Below, in pieces: positions 23,397-33,708 of a stretch of DNA of 64,000 nt. Numbering within the stretch: position 1 is the first letter of the stretch; each line of letters begins with the position of its first letter. The translations under genes were made by a program, and so were the position numbers. The DNA comes from Sanguinoderma infundibulare (lineage: Eukaryota; Basidiomycota; Agaricomycetes; Polyporales; Polyporaceae), in the NCBI GenBank assembly GCA_032821775.1, contig JAVLRN010000004.1, positions 930,001 to 994,000 of the forward strand, written 5' to 3'. The notes under the pieces were generated by a model. That model had not been told where the DNA came from, ran no database searches, and was given only the letters and a program-made list of their open reading frames with translations.

Positions 23397-23751
23397 CACG
23401 CCCAAAACTGTGCATGCACAGCATCTCCCCCGCAGTGCTTGCTCCGCGATTGCACTAGTCCTCCTTCCGACGTTAAAGCGAACTTTCCTGTGCGTTTTTG
23501 ACCGCACTCGCGCCTCCTCACACTCCCGCCTCGCAGTCGATGCTGTTCTAGTTGGCGTCGGTGAGTGGCACCGGGGGAAGAAATCCCGTCTTGTTGCACG
23601 CGCGCACCCAACCGACGCGAACACAATATGGCGACTGCGCCGTGCGCATTCAGATGTTCCTCTTAACCTTAGGCTGGCGCCTCAGTTCTTTGCTTTTCTC
23701 GTCATTCTGGCGAATGGGGACCGCAGCACTGGGTACATTTTACCTATGTTT

Positions 23752-23935
23752 GTAGATGGGCCACTGTGTGCGCACGAACGCGGCGGGCGACGAGATGGCG
23801 CGCAGCTTCGAAACGGCGCACCAGGCGTACATGGGCGGGGATGGGGCGCCTGCGAAGGAGTGGTTTAGAGGACGCAATTCGAAGATACTTCCGGGGAGAC
23901 ATTACATCCAACTGTGCGGCCTCGAGCGTGCTCAG
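23752..23935 (+). pseudogene. DUF1771-like fragment
   Basis: The frame reads GDEMARSFETAHQAYMGGDG then APAKEW, resembling the DUF1771 helical segment that precedes Smr domains. Only this segment is visible and no Smr domain follows. Upstream and downstream frames are not recognisable. It probably represents another captured or decayed gene piece. Confidence 0.45.
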
Positions 23936-24243
23936 GTACCATACAAAGTAGAATACAGCGACAACAAAACACGGCTTTCGGGCAAGCATCGAGTGCTGTA
24001 ATCGATAACAGGGGCGCACAAGTAAAGGGGAGGCATAGCATATGGCATTTGACACGATTGCCAGCAAGCTCAAAACTGGGATTGTGCGACAAACAGCAAC
24101 GGAAACGAGAAATCAAGGTATGGACAACGGCGAATATACAATACGATCCGTCTTCTAGTCCAGCAGAGTCAGAGCGCCATGTGCAGAATGAGGATGTGCA
24201 TGCAGCACAACGGGGTCTACGACGACTTGAAGCGCAGCGCGAG

Positions 24244-25379
24244 TCATGTTACAACGTAACATGACTTGTTCAAGCTGAAGGGGAAGAACAGATGAAAAGG
24301 TCCCTCCAACGCCGGCTGGAGAGTGCCCGTGGGCTCGTTCGGAGGGGATTCGCCCTGCTCAGCTGTGACGGTTTCGACGATGTACTTGACGACAAAGTTC
24401 TCGGCCGGCTTGGCGTGGACTCGCACCTGACACGCCAGGCATGAGTATATTGGGTGCTCTGTGGTAGCGATTGTGTGAAGAACCACGGCCTCGATTTGTC
24501 TTCTCTGCTGAGGTGGAAGGTCGGGACGAGCAAGCTGGACTTGCCATTGATGGGGAACCAACTGCTGCGGATTGTATGTCGGATGGGTAGCCACATACTG
24601 GACACGCGCAGTATTGAACCACTCTTGGAGGCATCCGCGGCAGAAGGTGTGGCCACACGCGAGCCTGTGGGCAAGGGTGCAGAGTTGGTGAGTTCTAAAT
24701 TAGGATGGCAGCCACGTCGGTCGGACGTATGTGTATGCGTTCCACATCTTGTCGTCACAAAGTCTACAGCTGACATGACAGCCGATGGTGGACAATAGCT
24801 GTATGGTGGGTCAGAAAGGCACGCTGTTCCAAGAGAACATACATTTACCTTCTCGGTCGCCGCGTCTGGGGCTGGGGTGGGGAGCGTCACCTCTGGTGTG
24901 GGTGGTGGTTGCGCCTGGGGACATCGTCTGTTAAGGAACCACAGTACGAGCGTAAGTGAAATCCTGTACTCACAGGCTTGGCAGCCGCAAGAGCCGCCTT
25001 CAACTTCCGGTTCTCCTAAATGGGTGCCGAGAATAGCCAATGTCAGCCACTTATCCTAAGTCACATAAAGCAGAGAGCGACGCACATCCTCGAGCTCCTT
25101 CAATCGCTTCTCAATAGCATTAACGGGGCCCGTAGAATTCCTTGGGGGCGGCTCGTCGTCCGACGAGATCTCGATGATTTCAGATGGAGGCGGCGCTCTG
25201 GCCCTCGAGTTTGAGCGCTCCCTGGGAGCGTTGCGCTGGACGGCCTGCCTCTGGCGAGAAGGGGCGTCTTCGTCGACCACGACATGGCCAGCATTCACAT
25301 TGGAGGGCCCTGCGACGACCTGGGCACGCGGTGCAGGATGATGAGTGCTTTTGTGCGCGGTAACACGAGTGGGGGGCAT
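24244..25379 (-). CDS. RING-finger protein with N-terminal SUMO-interaction-like motif
   Basis: The minus-strand start is MPPTRVTAHKSTHHP. Exon 1 contains PPPSEIIEISSDDEPPP, a hydrophobic core followed by serines and acids as in SUMO-interaction motifs, then a coiled-coil start (AIEKRLKELED) that continues in exon 2 (ENRKLKAALAAAKP). Later exons carry CRLCDDKMW, CGHTFCRGCLQEWF and YSCLACQVRVHAKP, giving a C3HC4 set in order. The wide spacing before the last CxxC is typical of a mushroom RING family. It is probably an E3 ubiquitin ligase, and the SIM plus RING combination resembles SUMO-targeted ligases. Introns: 25058-25017 region, 24960s, 24850s and 24700s; the last junction is not fully fixed. 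It sits behind the repeated leader. Confidence 0.7.
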
Positions 25380-25544
25380 AGCGTTTCGGATAGGCAGAGC
25401 GCTATAATGGCGTTAAGAGACGATGAAGGGGTGCTCGACGGCGATGAGTTGAGAACAGAAGACAACAGGGACGGCCAACGACTCGGAGTCGTGGACGTTC
25501 AAATGCTGCGGCAGAGACTCAGGGCCGGCAGGGCCGATGGAGGC

Positions 25545-26030
25545 GAACCGATCGACGCAAAGTCAAATCAGATTCACAAGCGTCCAGTGGTCTGCAGCGA
25601 CAAACTGGAGCTGTGATGAAGGATGTGGGGGAGGGGATGAGTGATCTTGATGGATGGCTGCGAGCAAGTGAGTTAGTATAGGTCAATAGCGAGGAAAGAC
25701 TAATAGCCGCGCACGTACCCAGCTAAGTTGTGCGCGGTCAGCACGAAGAATGTTACTTGATAGAACAAGCAACGCACCTGAAAGCAATGACAATCATGGT
25801 CAGCGAACAAGCAAGCGGGGTGTGACATATCCTGGGCATAGGCAGGGCACATGACGCGAACGCGTCCAGACCAAACGACCAAGTACCTGTTTGCGGCAGA
25901 AGCCGAACTTGAAGCCGGAGTCGATGTTGATGAGGGTTGCGGTCGGGTGGGTCTGTGCGGTCTGTTATACGGGGACGACGGGCGAGACGATGAGTAGAGC
26001 GAAGGCGGGAGTTGTGCTGCCGGGAGGCGA
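25545..26030 (-). promoter_or_regulatory. Repeated 5' leader upstream of the RING gene (copy 3)
   Basis: Carries the same conserved block (CTGCAGACCACTGGACGCTT) and the short upstream frame found before the F1 genes. From 25545 to the RING ATG at 25379 the sequence is unique. The same leader in front of two unrelated proteins suggests it moves on its own or was copied with recombination. Confidence 0.6.
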
Positions 26031-26034
26031 CTCG

Positions 26035-26166
26035 AAACGACAAAGTCCACGCCTGACTTACGCCCGCCACATCGGGGCCGACGCCACAGTTGCCACAATT
26101 GTGGCGGGCGTAAGTCACGTGGACCGGGCTGCCTGCGCCGTGAGTCAGGCATGGACTTCATCGTTT
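26035..26166. mobile_element. 132-bp palindromic MITE-like element (copy 3)
   Basis: The ends are AAACGACAAAGTCCACGCCT inward and its inverse ending GACTTCATCGTTT. The core is shared with 21611-21742, including GGGGCCGACGCCACAGTTGC. It separates the RING-gene leader from an ATP synthase fragment on the other side. Confidence 0.85.
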
Positions 26167-26254
26167 CAAGTCGGCTCCTGGCCCGATCTTTGCAGCCTGC
26201 TCTCTGTCGATCTCCTTCGTACGCCTGGCTCGTCCCTCTGGTTGCCTTCAATCC

Positions 26255-26572
26255 CCTCCCCGACACCCGATGCTGCTCCTCTCCAGTTCCTCGCGTGCTC
26301 TGCTGACATCCCGACGAATGTCATCTCTATCACCGATGGTCAGATCTTCTTGGAGGCTGAGCTCTTCTTCCACGGTGTCCGTCCCGCCATCAACGTCGGT
26401 ATTTCCGTGTCACGTATCGGTTCCGCTGCTGAGACGTAAGCGCGATGGTTCTGTCTCATCGCATTGCACCTCCTAACACTCCCGTCTCTACAGCCAGATA
26501 GTGAACAGCTTCGCTGGTTCACTCAAGCTGTACCTCGCTCAGTACCTTGAAGTCGCGGCCTTCCCCCAGTGC
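26255..26572 (+). pseudogene. Mitochondrial ATP synthase alpha-subunit fragment
   Basis: Reads [20 protein letters not shown] then [17 protein letters not shown], and after a GTAAGC..CTACAG intron GSLKLYLAQYLEVAAF. These are well-conserved blocks of F1-ATPase alpha (ATP1) after the nucleotide-binding region. There is no start, no P-loop and no C-terminal domain, so it is an isolated internal piece of a core metabolic gene. Confidence 0.85.
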
Positions 26573-26884
26573 GTTTGCGAACTCTATGTGTCTGCTGACC
26601 TTGCCATTTTCCCCTCTCGACTTCTTTTTAACAGGTGTTCCTCGTCTCCACGCAGAACTTCGCGCTCTGCCTGCCTGGGCCTCGATTGTCGCTGCAGACC
26701 TCGAGGTCCAGTTTCCTCCACTCCAACACTTTGTCCCGGCATGCACCGCCTCGGTCCAAGCGCGACCCCGCGACCCCGGCCACGCTCTTTTGTGCTTTTG
26801 TGGCTCTGCCTCTGTATAAAGTCATGACCCAATCCATGTCCTGCGATCACGTTTTTTGCACTCTCCCCTCCATTCTACATCCCA

Positions 26885-28286
26885 ATGCCTAAGCCTACTG
26901 AGGCCAAGAAGACACAAATTCGCGACCTGACGCTGCCCTCCTTGCCGTCTAAGTTGGCGCAGATGCACGCTCGCCGCAACTGCCCCCAGGGCCGCCTTCA
27001 TCATCCTCAAGCGAGCTACGGGCAGAAGGACTTCACCAACATCAGGCTGGTCTTCGAATTCGTACGTCCTATCGTCATTTACTTTTTGCGAACAGCTCTA
27101 TTAATGTCGTGATAAGTGTCCCGACAAACCACCTTGCCGGTTTCACGGGAAGCCCCTCGCGCTCCAAATGACGGCAGACAAACGGGCAGACCTCCTTTCG
27201 GAGCTTGAGATCCTCGAGCCGCCGCCCTACCATGACGTGACGAATGTGGCCCTCTGTCATTCAATCCGAGAGCGGATCCTGCTCACTGGCGATGTCGGCG
27301 CGGGGTCTGTCTGCGAACCTCCTCCGACGCCTTCTCGATGGGACCGCGTGGGTCTCGTGCTGAACCGCAGTGATTTGCGTCCGTCCTCTACACCATCCTC
27401 TCCCCTTGCCCGTCCGCTCAGCCCTCGCACCCCCACGCCGAAGACCTGCGCCACAAAGGCGCCAACCACCGCTGGCAGCACAGGCTCCCTGAAAGGACCG
27501 GGCCGCCCGCGGAGGGCTGAGGTCGAAGTGAAGGTCTACGCCTTCAATCATGTAAGCCCAATTCTCTCCCGATCACCATCACCGTGCTGACACCTTCGAC
27601 AGAACAAGGAACTTCCTATTTCAGTGAACGCTGTTGGGCACATGACCAAAAACAAGCAAGTCCGATTCAGGTTCTGGCAGCCTGCCGTCGCCGAGGCCTT
27701 CGGCTTCAACCTATCCGCCCGGAACCGTCCCAGCTATGAGATGTACCTCACCGCCCTTGACGAATGGACTGATTGCATTGTCGATCAGGTCCTCGCATGT
27801 GGCCAGCCGGTCTTGGTTCGCCACGCGGGAGTTCGTAGCATGCCTGCTCTCAACATGCTGAAACCACTGCTCTAGCCTCCTTTCGACCTCAAAGGCGTCT
27901 GACCTCTTAGCAGCCTCCTCGATCATGTGCACGGCTTCCCAGTCGGCCGTGCGCGGGAGGACCCGTCTGACACACTCGAGGAGATTTTCGGTGGCCCGCC
28001 ACCCTCCGCAGCGCGCGCGGGCCCCTCGACGCCTCACGTGAGCAAGGCCGATGCGCCTGTTGAGACCGTCCCTCAGAAGTCGCTCAAACGGAAGGCCGAC
28101 AAACGCTTCGACTTTGGATCTCGGAAAGCCGGCAAAGCGTCTTCGAACGCAGACGTTGTGCGCGGTCCGGTGACCCGGAGTGACGTCATCTACATCTCGG
28201 ATTCTGAGCATGAAGTCCAGCGTTCTCGGAGTAAGGGCAAGGCCAGGGCGATCCCCGATGATGACATTATCGACTTGACCGTGTAG
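26885..28286 (+). CDS. Hypothetical protein with two C-terminal SUMO-interaction-like motifs
   Basis: Exon 1 is 26885-27061 (MPKPTEAKKTQIRDLTLP), exon 2 27117-27551 (CPDKPPCRFHGKPL, then a Pro/Ser/Thr-rich linker) and exon 3 starts at 27603 with an aromatic block (VRFRFWQPAVAEAFGFNL). The frame stops at 27875. A following open stretch to 28286 ends with DVIYISDSEHE and DDDIIDLTV, two motifs of the SUMO-interaction type. A CTGAC..TTAG acceptor near 27910 suggests both parts belong to one gene, but I could not find a donor that keeps the phase. Family not recognised. A 199-codon frame on the minus strand here is taken as antisense. Confidence 0.5.
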
Positions 28287-28595
28287 TTGTCTAGTGAACC
28301 TGTAATGCATATAGCTTCAACCCTCATTTGTCCTCCATCGTCACGTTTCTGTTCTTGCTTGTCCGACCCGACAGTTGCTAGGGTGATCAAATAGTGTTTA
28401 CGCAGTCTGAGTCTGTATTGTGCATTGGCAGTGATTGTACTTCCTTTTTTGTGCGCCATGACCTCCCGCCACTTCCGCCGCTCTGGCCTTAATTAGGTTA
28501 TGCCGCAGCACCCATGGTCCCGTTAGCGTGCACTTCTGTCCACCGTTGTTCACCACCAACTCCCATCTCTCGCTCTCCTCTTCCTTACGTTCTCG

Positions 28596-28937
28596 ATGCC
28601 CCGCCGTGCAACGCTCCCCAGAATTCCTGATTCCAGCGACTCCGAGTCTCAGCACGACGAGGTTCACGTCCCCGCCACCACACCCGAGCCGGACCCTTCC
28701 GCCACTCCCACCACAGGCAATCACTCCAACTCCCAAGGAGAAGCCGCCCCCGTCGACTCCGAGGATGAAGCCCCCGACGCCGACTCGACAGACTCGGAGA
28801 CAGAGAAGAAGCTGGTCCCTAAGAAGCGAGGCCGGAAACCCAAGCCGAAGCTTCCTGCCGAATACTTTCCGAGGCTCTTAGAAAATGTCGATAGTAGTAG
28901 TAGAAAGAAGACCTCAGAGAGCATGAGGGCAGCTTGA
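28596..28937 (+). CDS. Small acidic protein with AT-hook-like motif, 113 aa
   Basis: Single exon with a start in good context. An acidic Ser/Asp/Glu-rich body is followed by KKRGRKPKPKLP, an AT-hook-like basic motif, and a short tail with a serine run. It could be a small DNA-binding nuclear protein, but sequences of this composition are common and the call is weak. Confidence 0.45.
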   Translation: MPRRATLPRIPDSSDSESQHDEVHVPATTPEPDPSATPTTGNHSNSQGEAAPVDSEDEAPDADSTDSETEKKLVPKKRGRKPKPKLPAEYFPRLLENVDSSSRKKTSESMRAA

Positions 28938-29566
28938 GGAGTTGTGTCAGTCATTGGTCCATGGTTGAAGTTGGTCCGTGGTTGAGCTTATTCAAAGATA
29001 CAGTCTGAGAGCCGAGATGCTCGACGAGCTTGCCTATCCCGATCCCGATCCTGTACTCGTCCAATCTGAGTCACCTCCGCATACATACAGATATTACCGT
29101 GCTGTCTGGAGGTCCCATCAATGAAATCGCGTGGCTTGGTTGATCAGAGCCGGTGCTTGGTAGCTGACCCGTGCGGCATGCAGTACAGGAACCGCGGGCG
29201 TTTGGTGTGGGAACGGCCCGGCCCAGAGCCGACTTTGTCAATGAATATTGTCAGCAGTCGAGTACAGTACTACATGTGAGTTATTGGAGGTATGTACGAG
29301 CTGGCCAGCAAAATGGTAAGTACGCGCTACACTATCTGAGTTTTTGGAGGTTTTTAGCGATACAGTACGTGCGATACAATCTGGGTTACTAGGATTCGAG
29401 GTATCGTATACGAGCCATTTAGTTGTCCTGCCAATGGAGCCATTAGAGCAATTCGGAGCATTCGATCCAATCCACGCTCGAAGCTATCAAGATAACAGAA
29501 CAGAAATATTAGAGATCACAAACTTCGCATACGAGTAAAGCACGGGTAAACATATACGCGAGTGAA
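28938..29566. other. Intergenic spacer
   Basis: About 630 bp that becomes AT-richer than the surrounding sequence. No gene, tRNA or repeat could be supported. Confidence 0.4.
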
Positions 29567-30456
29567 CTATGAGCCGAGGGGGCCCGCGAACCAGAGATAG
29601 CTCGCCCAGTGTACGACGATGGGCAGAATCAGGTATTGCCACTCCAACCCTCGGTAGACCTCTGGAAGCCAATGAAATGTGAAAAACTCTTCGTGCGTAT
29701 GTCCGCAGCTCGGGCAAAGGATTCTGGTCGGCTCGCGGTATGCGCCCCGCTCCCCGGTGTTAGCGGTGACGTCGGACAACTCCAGATGGACCAGTCGTTC
29801 GAGCAGGTGGGAGTAGCGCGCCGGCTCCCCTGGCTGCATTTCGAGGAGTGCAAGCTCTGTGGGTGTTTGGTAGAGATTTTCTGAGGGGTAGTATCCGAGC
29901 ATCACCGGTTGCAGTGCAGAGCAGTGTTTGTAATGCTCGATGAGATGCCTCTTTATGTTGTTAGAGCGTCCCACTTTGATGGTGACAACATTCGGCTGCG
30001 CGTCATCTGCAGAACGGTTATAAATTGCCAACCTCGACAGTAACTTGAAGGCGCACCTATTACGTGAAAACAGTAGATCCATCCGGGTTCATCGTTGAGG
30101 TGCGGTCCCTCACGCATGGCCTCTCGCAACAGAATTTGCGTTCGAGGTTCAAGTTTGCGTGAGATGTAGTCTTCTGCAGCATGAATAGTGAGCTAATAAG
30201 ATGATGAACTGCACTTACCGTCGAAGAAAACATTCACGCAAGGGAATCGAGTGCATTGGAAAGCCATTTCAACCAGGCCGGCCTTGAGGTGCGCCCCGCA
30301 GTAGAACTTCTCGCCCATACCGTTTGGATATACGATGGCGTTGGTCGTGTTGACGTAGTTCTGGCAGCGGTGTTGGCCTTGCGCGACCGTTGTGGCAGAG
30401 CACTGTACGTATTGCGGATAGTAGGAGTTGCGGCGAACGCGGGTGAGATAGACCAT
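29567..30456 (-). CDS. T5orf172 / GIY-YIG-like domain protein, 264 aa
   Basis: Three exons, 30456-30219, 30173-30057 and 30006-29567, with consistent phases (795 nt). The N-terminal part has a cysteine pattern (YVQCSA, QHRCQNYV, FYCGAHL). The domain begins at DEPGWIYCFHV and continues VVTIKVGRSNNIKRHL, then LERLVHLELSDVT, CPSCGHTHEEFFTF and a closing WQYLILPIV helix. This order matches the fungal T5orf172 group, which is related to GIY-YIG nuclease folds and considered DNA-binding. No stop is visible. Transcription could start at an upstream ATG at 30528. The biological role is unknown. Confidence 0.8.
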
Positions 30457-30529
30457 GATTGCAGTGGTAGGTGCGAGTTGTGAGTGGCAGTCGAAGTATG
30501 TACAGGTGAAGGAAGTGCAGCTACACAAG

Positions 30530-33500
30530 GAGCGTAACTGCAGGATTGAGTCGTGAAGTAGTTGTGGTGAATTCGTGAGCGCAACTGGAGGTTAGAGTTT
30601 GGATGAGAGCAAAGGTAGGCGATCATGCGCAGGTGCAATCGTCCAACGTAGAATTCAATATATATATTATATCAGTCTATTCAATTACTGACAGAACGTC
30701 CTGTATGAGAGATGATGGTAAGCTTCGACCATCTGAGGGACCGGTATTGGATAACGTGAGCTGCAGCACTTACCCTATGGGCTCTGACAGGATCAGACAA
30801 GTTCGAATGCCACGATCCCCGTTTGTGCACGTTATGGGGGCGTGGTACGTCGCTGTTTGAGGTAGGTGGAAGTCATGGGTGGGGGGATGGTTTCCGACTG
30901 CCCATGTACGTGGTTTGAGCAATCATGTGACGCCATCTTGGCCAGGGTGGCTTGACGTCGGGTCCTTCGTGAGGAGTTAGGGTCAGTACGCTGTCTTGAG
31001 GGATACAGTTCTTCATAGTTAAGGACCACGCTGGAGTTTTCCGGCGTAATAATGTAGGCCGAAGGAGCGATTTCGCGTTGCTGGCTGTACTGCGTGTTGT
31101 AGACTCAGTTAGTCCTGCCGAGTTGTTCAGTTGGGTGGGGTAAATGGCACTAGGCTCACTAAAATTGCACTTCGCGTGTCAGACGATTGCAAGATGTCCG
31201 TCACACAACTGCTACAGTATACAATCGAAGTGTGAGGTACGTGCTGGTCCGGCCCTATTTGGGTGGAAGAACAAGGCAAGAGCAGCACCGCCACCGATGT
31301 TCAATAGGTGGCTAAAGATTCTCTGCGCAGCTCACCGTGCGATTCCTCGTGGAATCCAAATCAACTTCGATGTCTTCATCAGAATCTTCCCTTCCCTTCC
31401 CTTCCCTTCTTCTTCCCTTCCCTCCCCTTCCCTGCATCAGTAAAAGTGCTGGCGGGCCGTAGCAACTGGTACTGTCTCTGTAGACCACTGTATCTGTCGT
31501 AGCACACTATAGCATTGGCGGTTACTCCAATGTACTCTGTAGCGATGCATAGTGCACAGGCCGCCTTTGTAGTACATGATGGCGGACCTAGATATAGCGG
31601 GGAGAAATGGGATGAGAACGGCCGCCGTCGATGTGATGGTACTAAGCAGGCTTCAACTCCCGAACGACCTTCGTGCTCGCTCGCTCGGGTATCCTTCCAT
31701 CACAGTCTTGTCTGTTCCACTCCAAGAGTTCATCCAAAGCACCATTGGGCCTTTAGAACGCTTATCAGGGCTCATGTCATTCAGAGTGGTGGCATCGACT
31801 GGTCGCAAAATCTACAGAAGATGCTGTACTTGTTCCTCGCCCCCGCCACCACTCTCAGCGTCTCAGGATGCAACCCCACTGAGAAAAGTTTATCCAAAAC
31901 TGATTCGTAGATTATCTGGCGACTATCTAGGTACAACTCTATCTATTCTCCACATCGTCACAAGCATATTCCGTGGTGATGTGCAGTGTATAGACCCGCA
32001 AGCACAACAAACGAAGATGGAACTTGAATATGTAGGTGCATCAGGGTGGCTGTGGACCCGTGTGAACTCTCACCCAGACAGTCATTGGACTTGCTGGCAC
32101 TTCTCGTCACCTCCTCGTCTCACATCGACTCGCTGCCTGGCCGACCCCACCGGATCCCGTCCTGCTTGACTCTTATCTCTTCAGTGGCTGGCACTAACCA
32201 AGGTCTTGAAACTATCGGCGCTCTGACTTCAAGCTCAGCAAGTGACGTTCGCGGCAAGCCTGGAGGATGGTTGGATGCGCAAAATTGCTGGGGGCGAGGG
32301 GAGGAGAGTTGGGGTGGAAAGATTTAGAACTAACGCGCACACAGGTGCATCCCTTTTTATCGGCCGCTCTATGCAGTCAATCCTCCGGCTCGGTCCCCTA
32401 CTCCCAAAGTCCACCGGCTATTTCGCCGTAGTGTGATCATCCCCTGCACATCGAGAGCGGGCTTGGTCCAGATGTCTTGGTGCACATCATAGCCTCCAAG
32501 TTCTGGCCATTCCCCACCACCCATATCTCCGTCCCCTCATGTTTCCCCCATTTTTGCCATCTGCCATTTTGGATTTCTTTTTTGCCCGAGGTAGTTGGTC
32601 TTGCTACATCATATGATACCACTTCGCACATTCCTGTTTTTGCCTCCCCTCTGTTCATGGACCCCAATTTTGCATTATGTTCTCCATGTCTCTGTGCTGT
32701 CCTTCGTTTTACGCTGTCCCCGTCCATGAGATGTGTCTGGACCACCTGCGGAAAATGTTACATCATCCTTTTCGAAGTGCATCCCATGGCTGCTCCTTGC
32801 CCCCTTCAGCAAGTGTCGCGAACCCGCGATAAATCTCGCTTGATGTGACTTCCACCGTTTCTGGTCATCCACACCATCGACTACCGCTCCTCTCCCGAGA
32901 ATCTGGACGCACTCGTCGACGTCGACCTTATCTACGCGAAGTCGTCGCCAGCCCCCGTCAAAGAGATCCATAGTGGCACTGGCCGACAAAGAGAGTGGTT
33001 GCACCCATCCCAATACCGGTGAGCGGACTCACAACAAGTCCTCTCGCCGTCGGTCCTCTTTCATTGGACGGAGGTCCACGTCGGCTACCACTACCGAAGC
33101 CGAGACTGACTTCTACGCCGAGTCTACCGATCTCGACGATGTATCCTCCCCCTCTGATCTCGGTTGCCCACCTGGCGTAGTCATTCTCCGCTGTAGCGAC
33201 CACCATCGTGCATCGTCCCGTGCTCACAATCCCTTTGCGGTGGGAGCCGCCTTCTCCCTTCATTGCATCCATTGATGATGACCTCGCTCTGTTTTCTATG
33301 GAGCCCCAACCCGCATCCCAGGACAACTCCTCCCATGTTGACACACCTGCCCCTGGGGTAAAGCAGATGATGAACTGGATGTCACCATAGGCCCAGAGGT
33401 CGGTCTCCGTCCTCATCACGGATCAATCGCTGGTCTTGATATCACCGCCATCTACAAACACGTCCTATTCGGTACCCCTTGTGCAAGACAAGAAGTGGGA

Positions 33501-33708
33501 GGAGAAGAGGAATGCTCTGATCGTACTTGCTGAAGTGGACATCTGCGCTGAACGACATAAGTCTGTACGCGTCTCTGTGCTTGCAGTGCAGGGTATGCAC
33601 CTAATCGGGCAATGCAGCGGCGCTTCCAACCCTTGGCAATAACATGCCAGCGTCCTAATTGGGCAATGCAGTGGCGCACTACAGAGCTCTGCCCCCTCCC
33701 TTTCTGCT
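30530..33708. other. 3.2-kb stretch without a supported gene
   Basis: Several medium-length frames occur (31576-32169 plus, 32958-33419 minus), but none shows a domain I recognise or a convincing exon chain. A CCCTT-type pyrimidine microsatellite lies at about 31383-31436. A near-duplicate GGGCAATGCAG motif occurs near 33609 and 33660. The left boundary of any element carrying the dioxygenase-integrase cluster should lie in here, but I could not identify one. Confidence 0.4.

Noticed and set aside
27711..28310. 199-codon minus-strand frame
   Set aside because: Antisense to the plus-strand gene, whose exons have splice signals and recognisable motifs; the minus frame has none.
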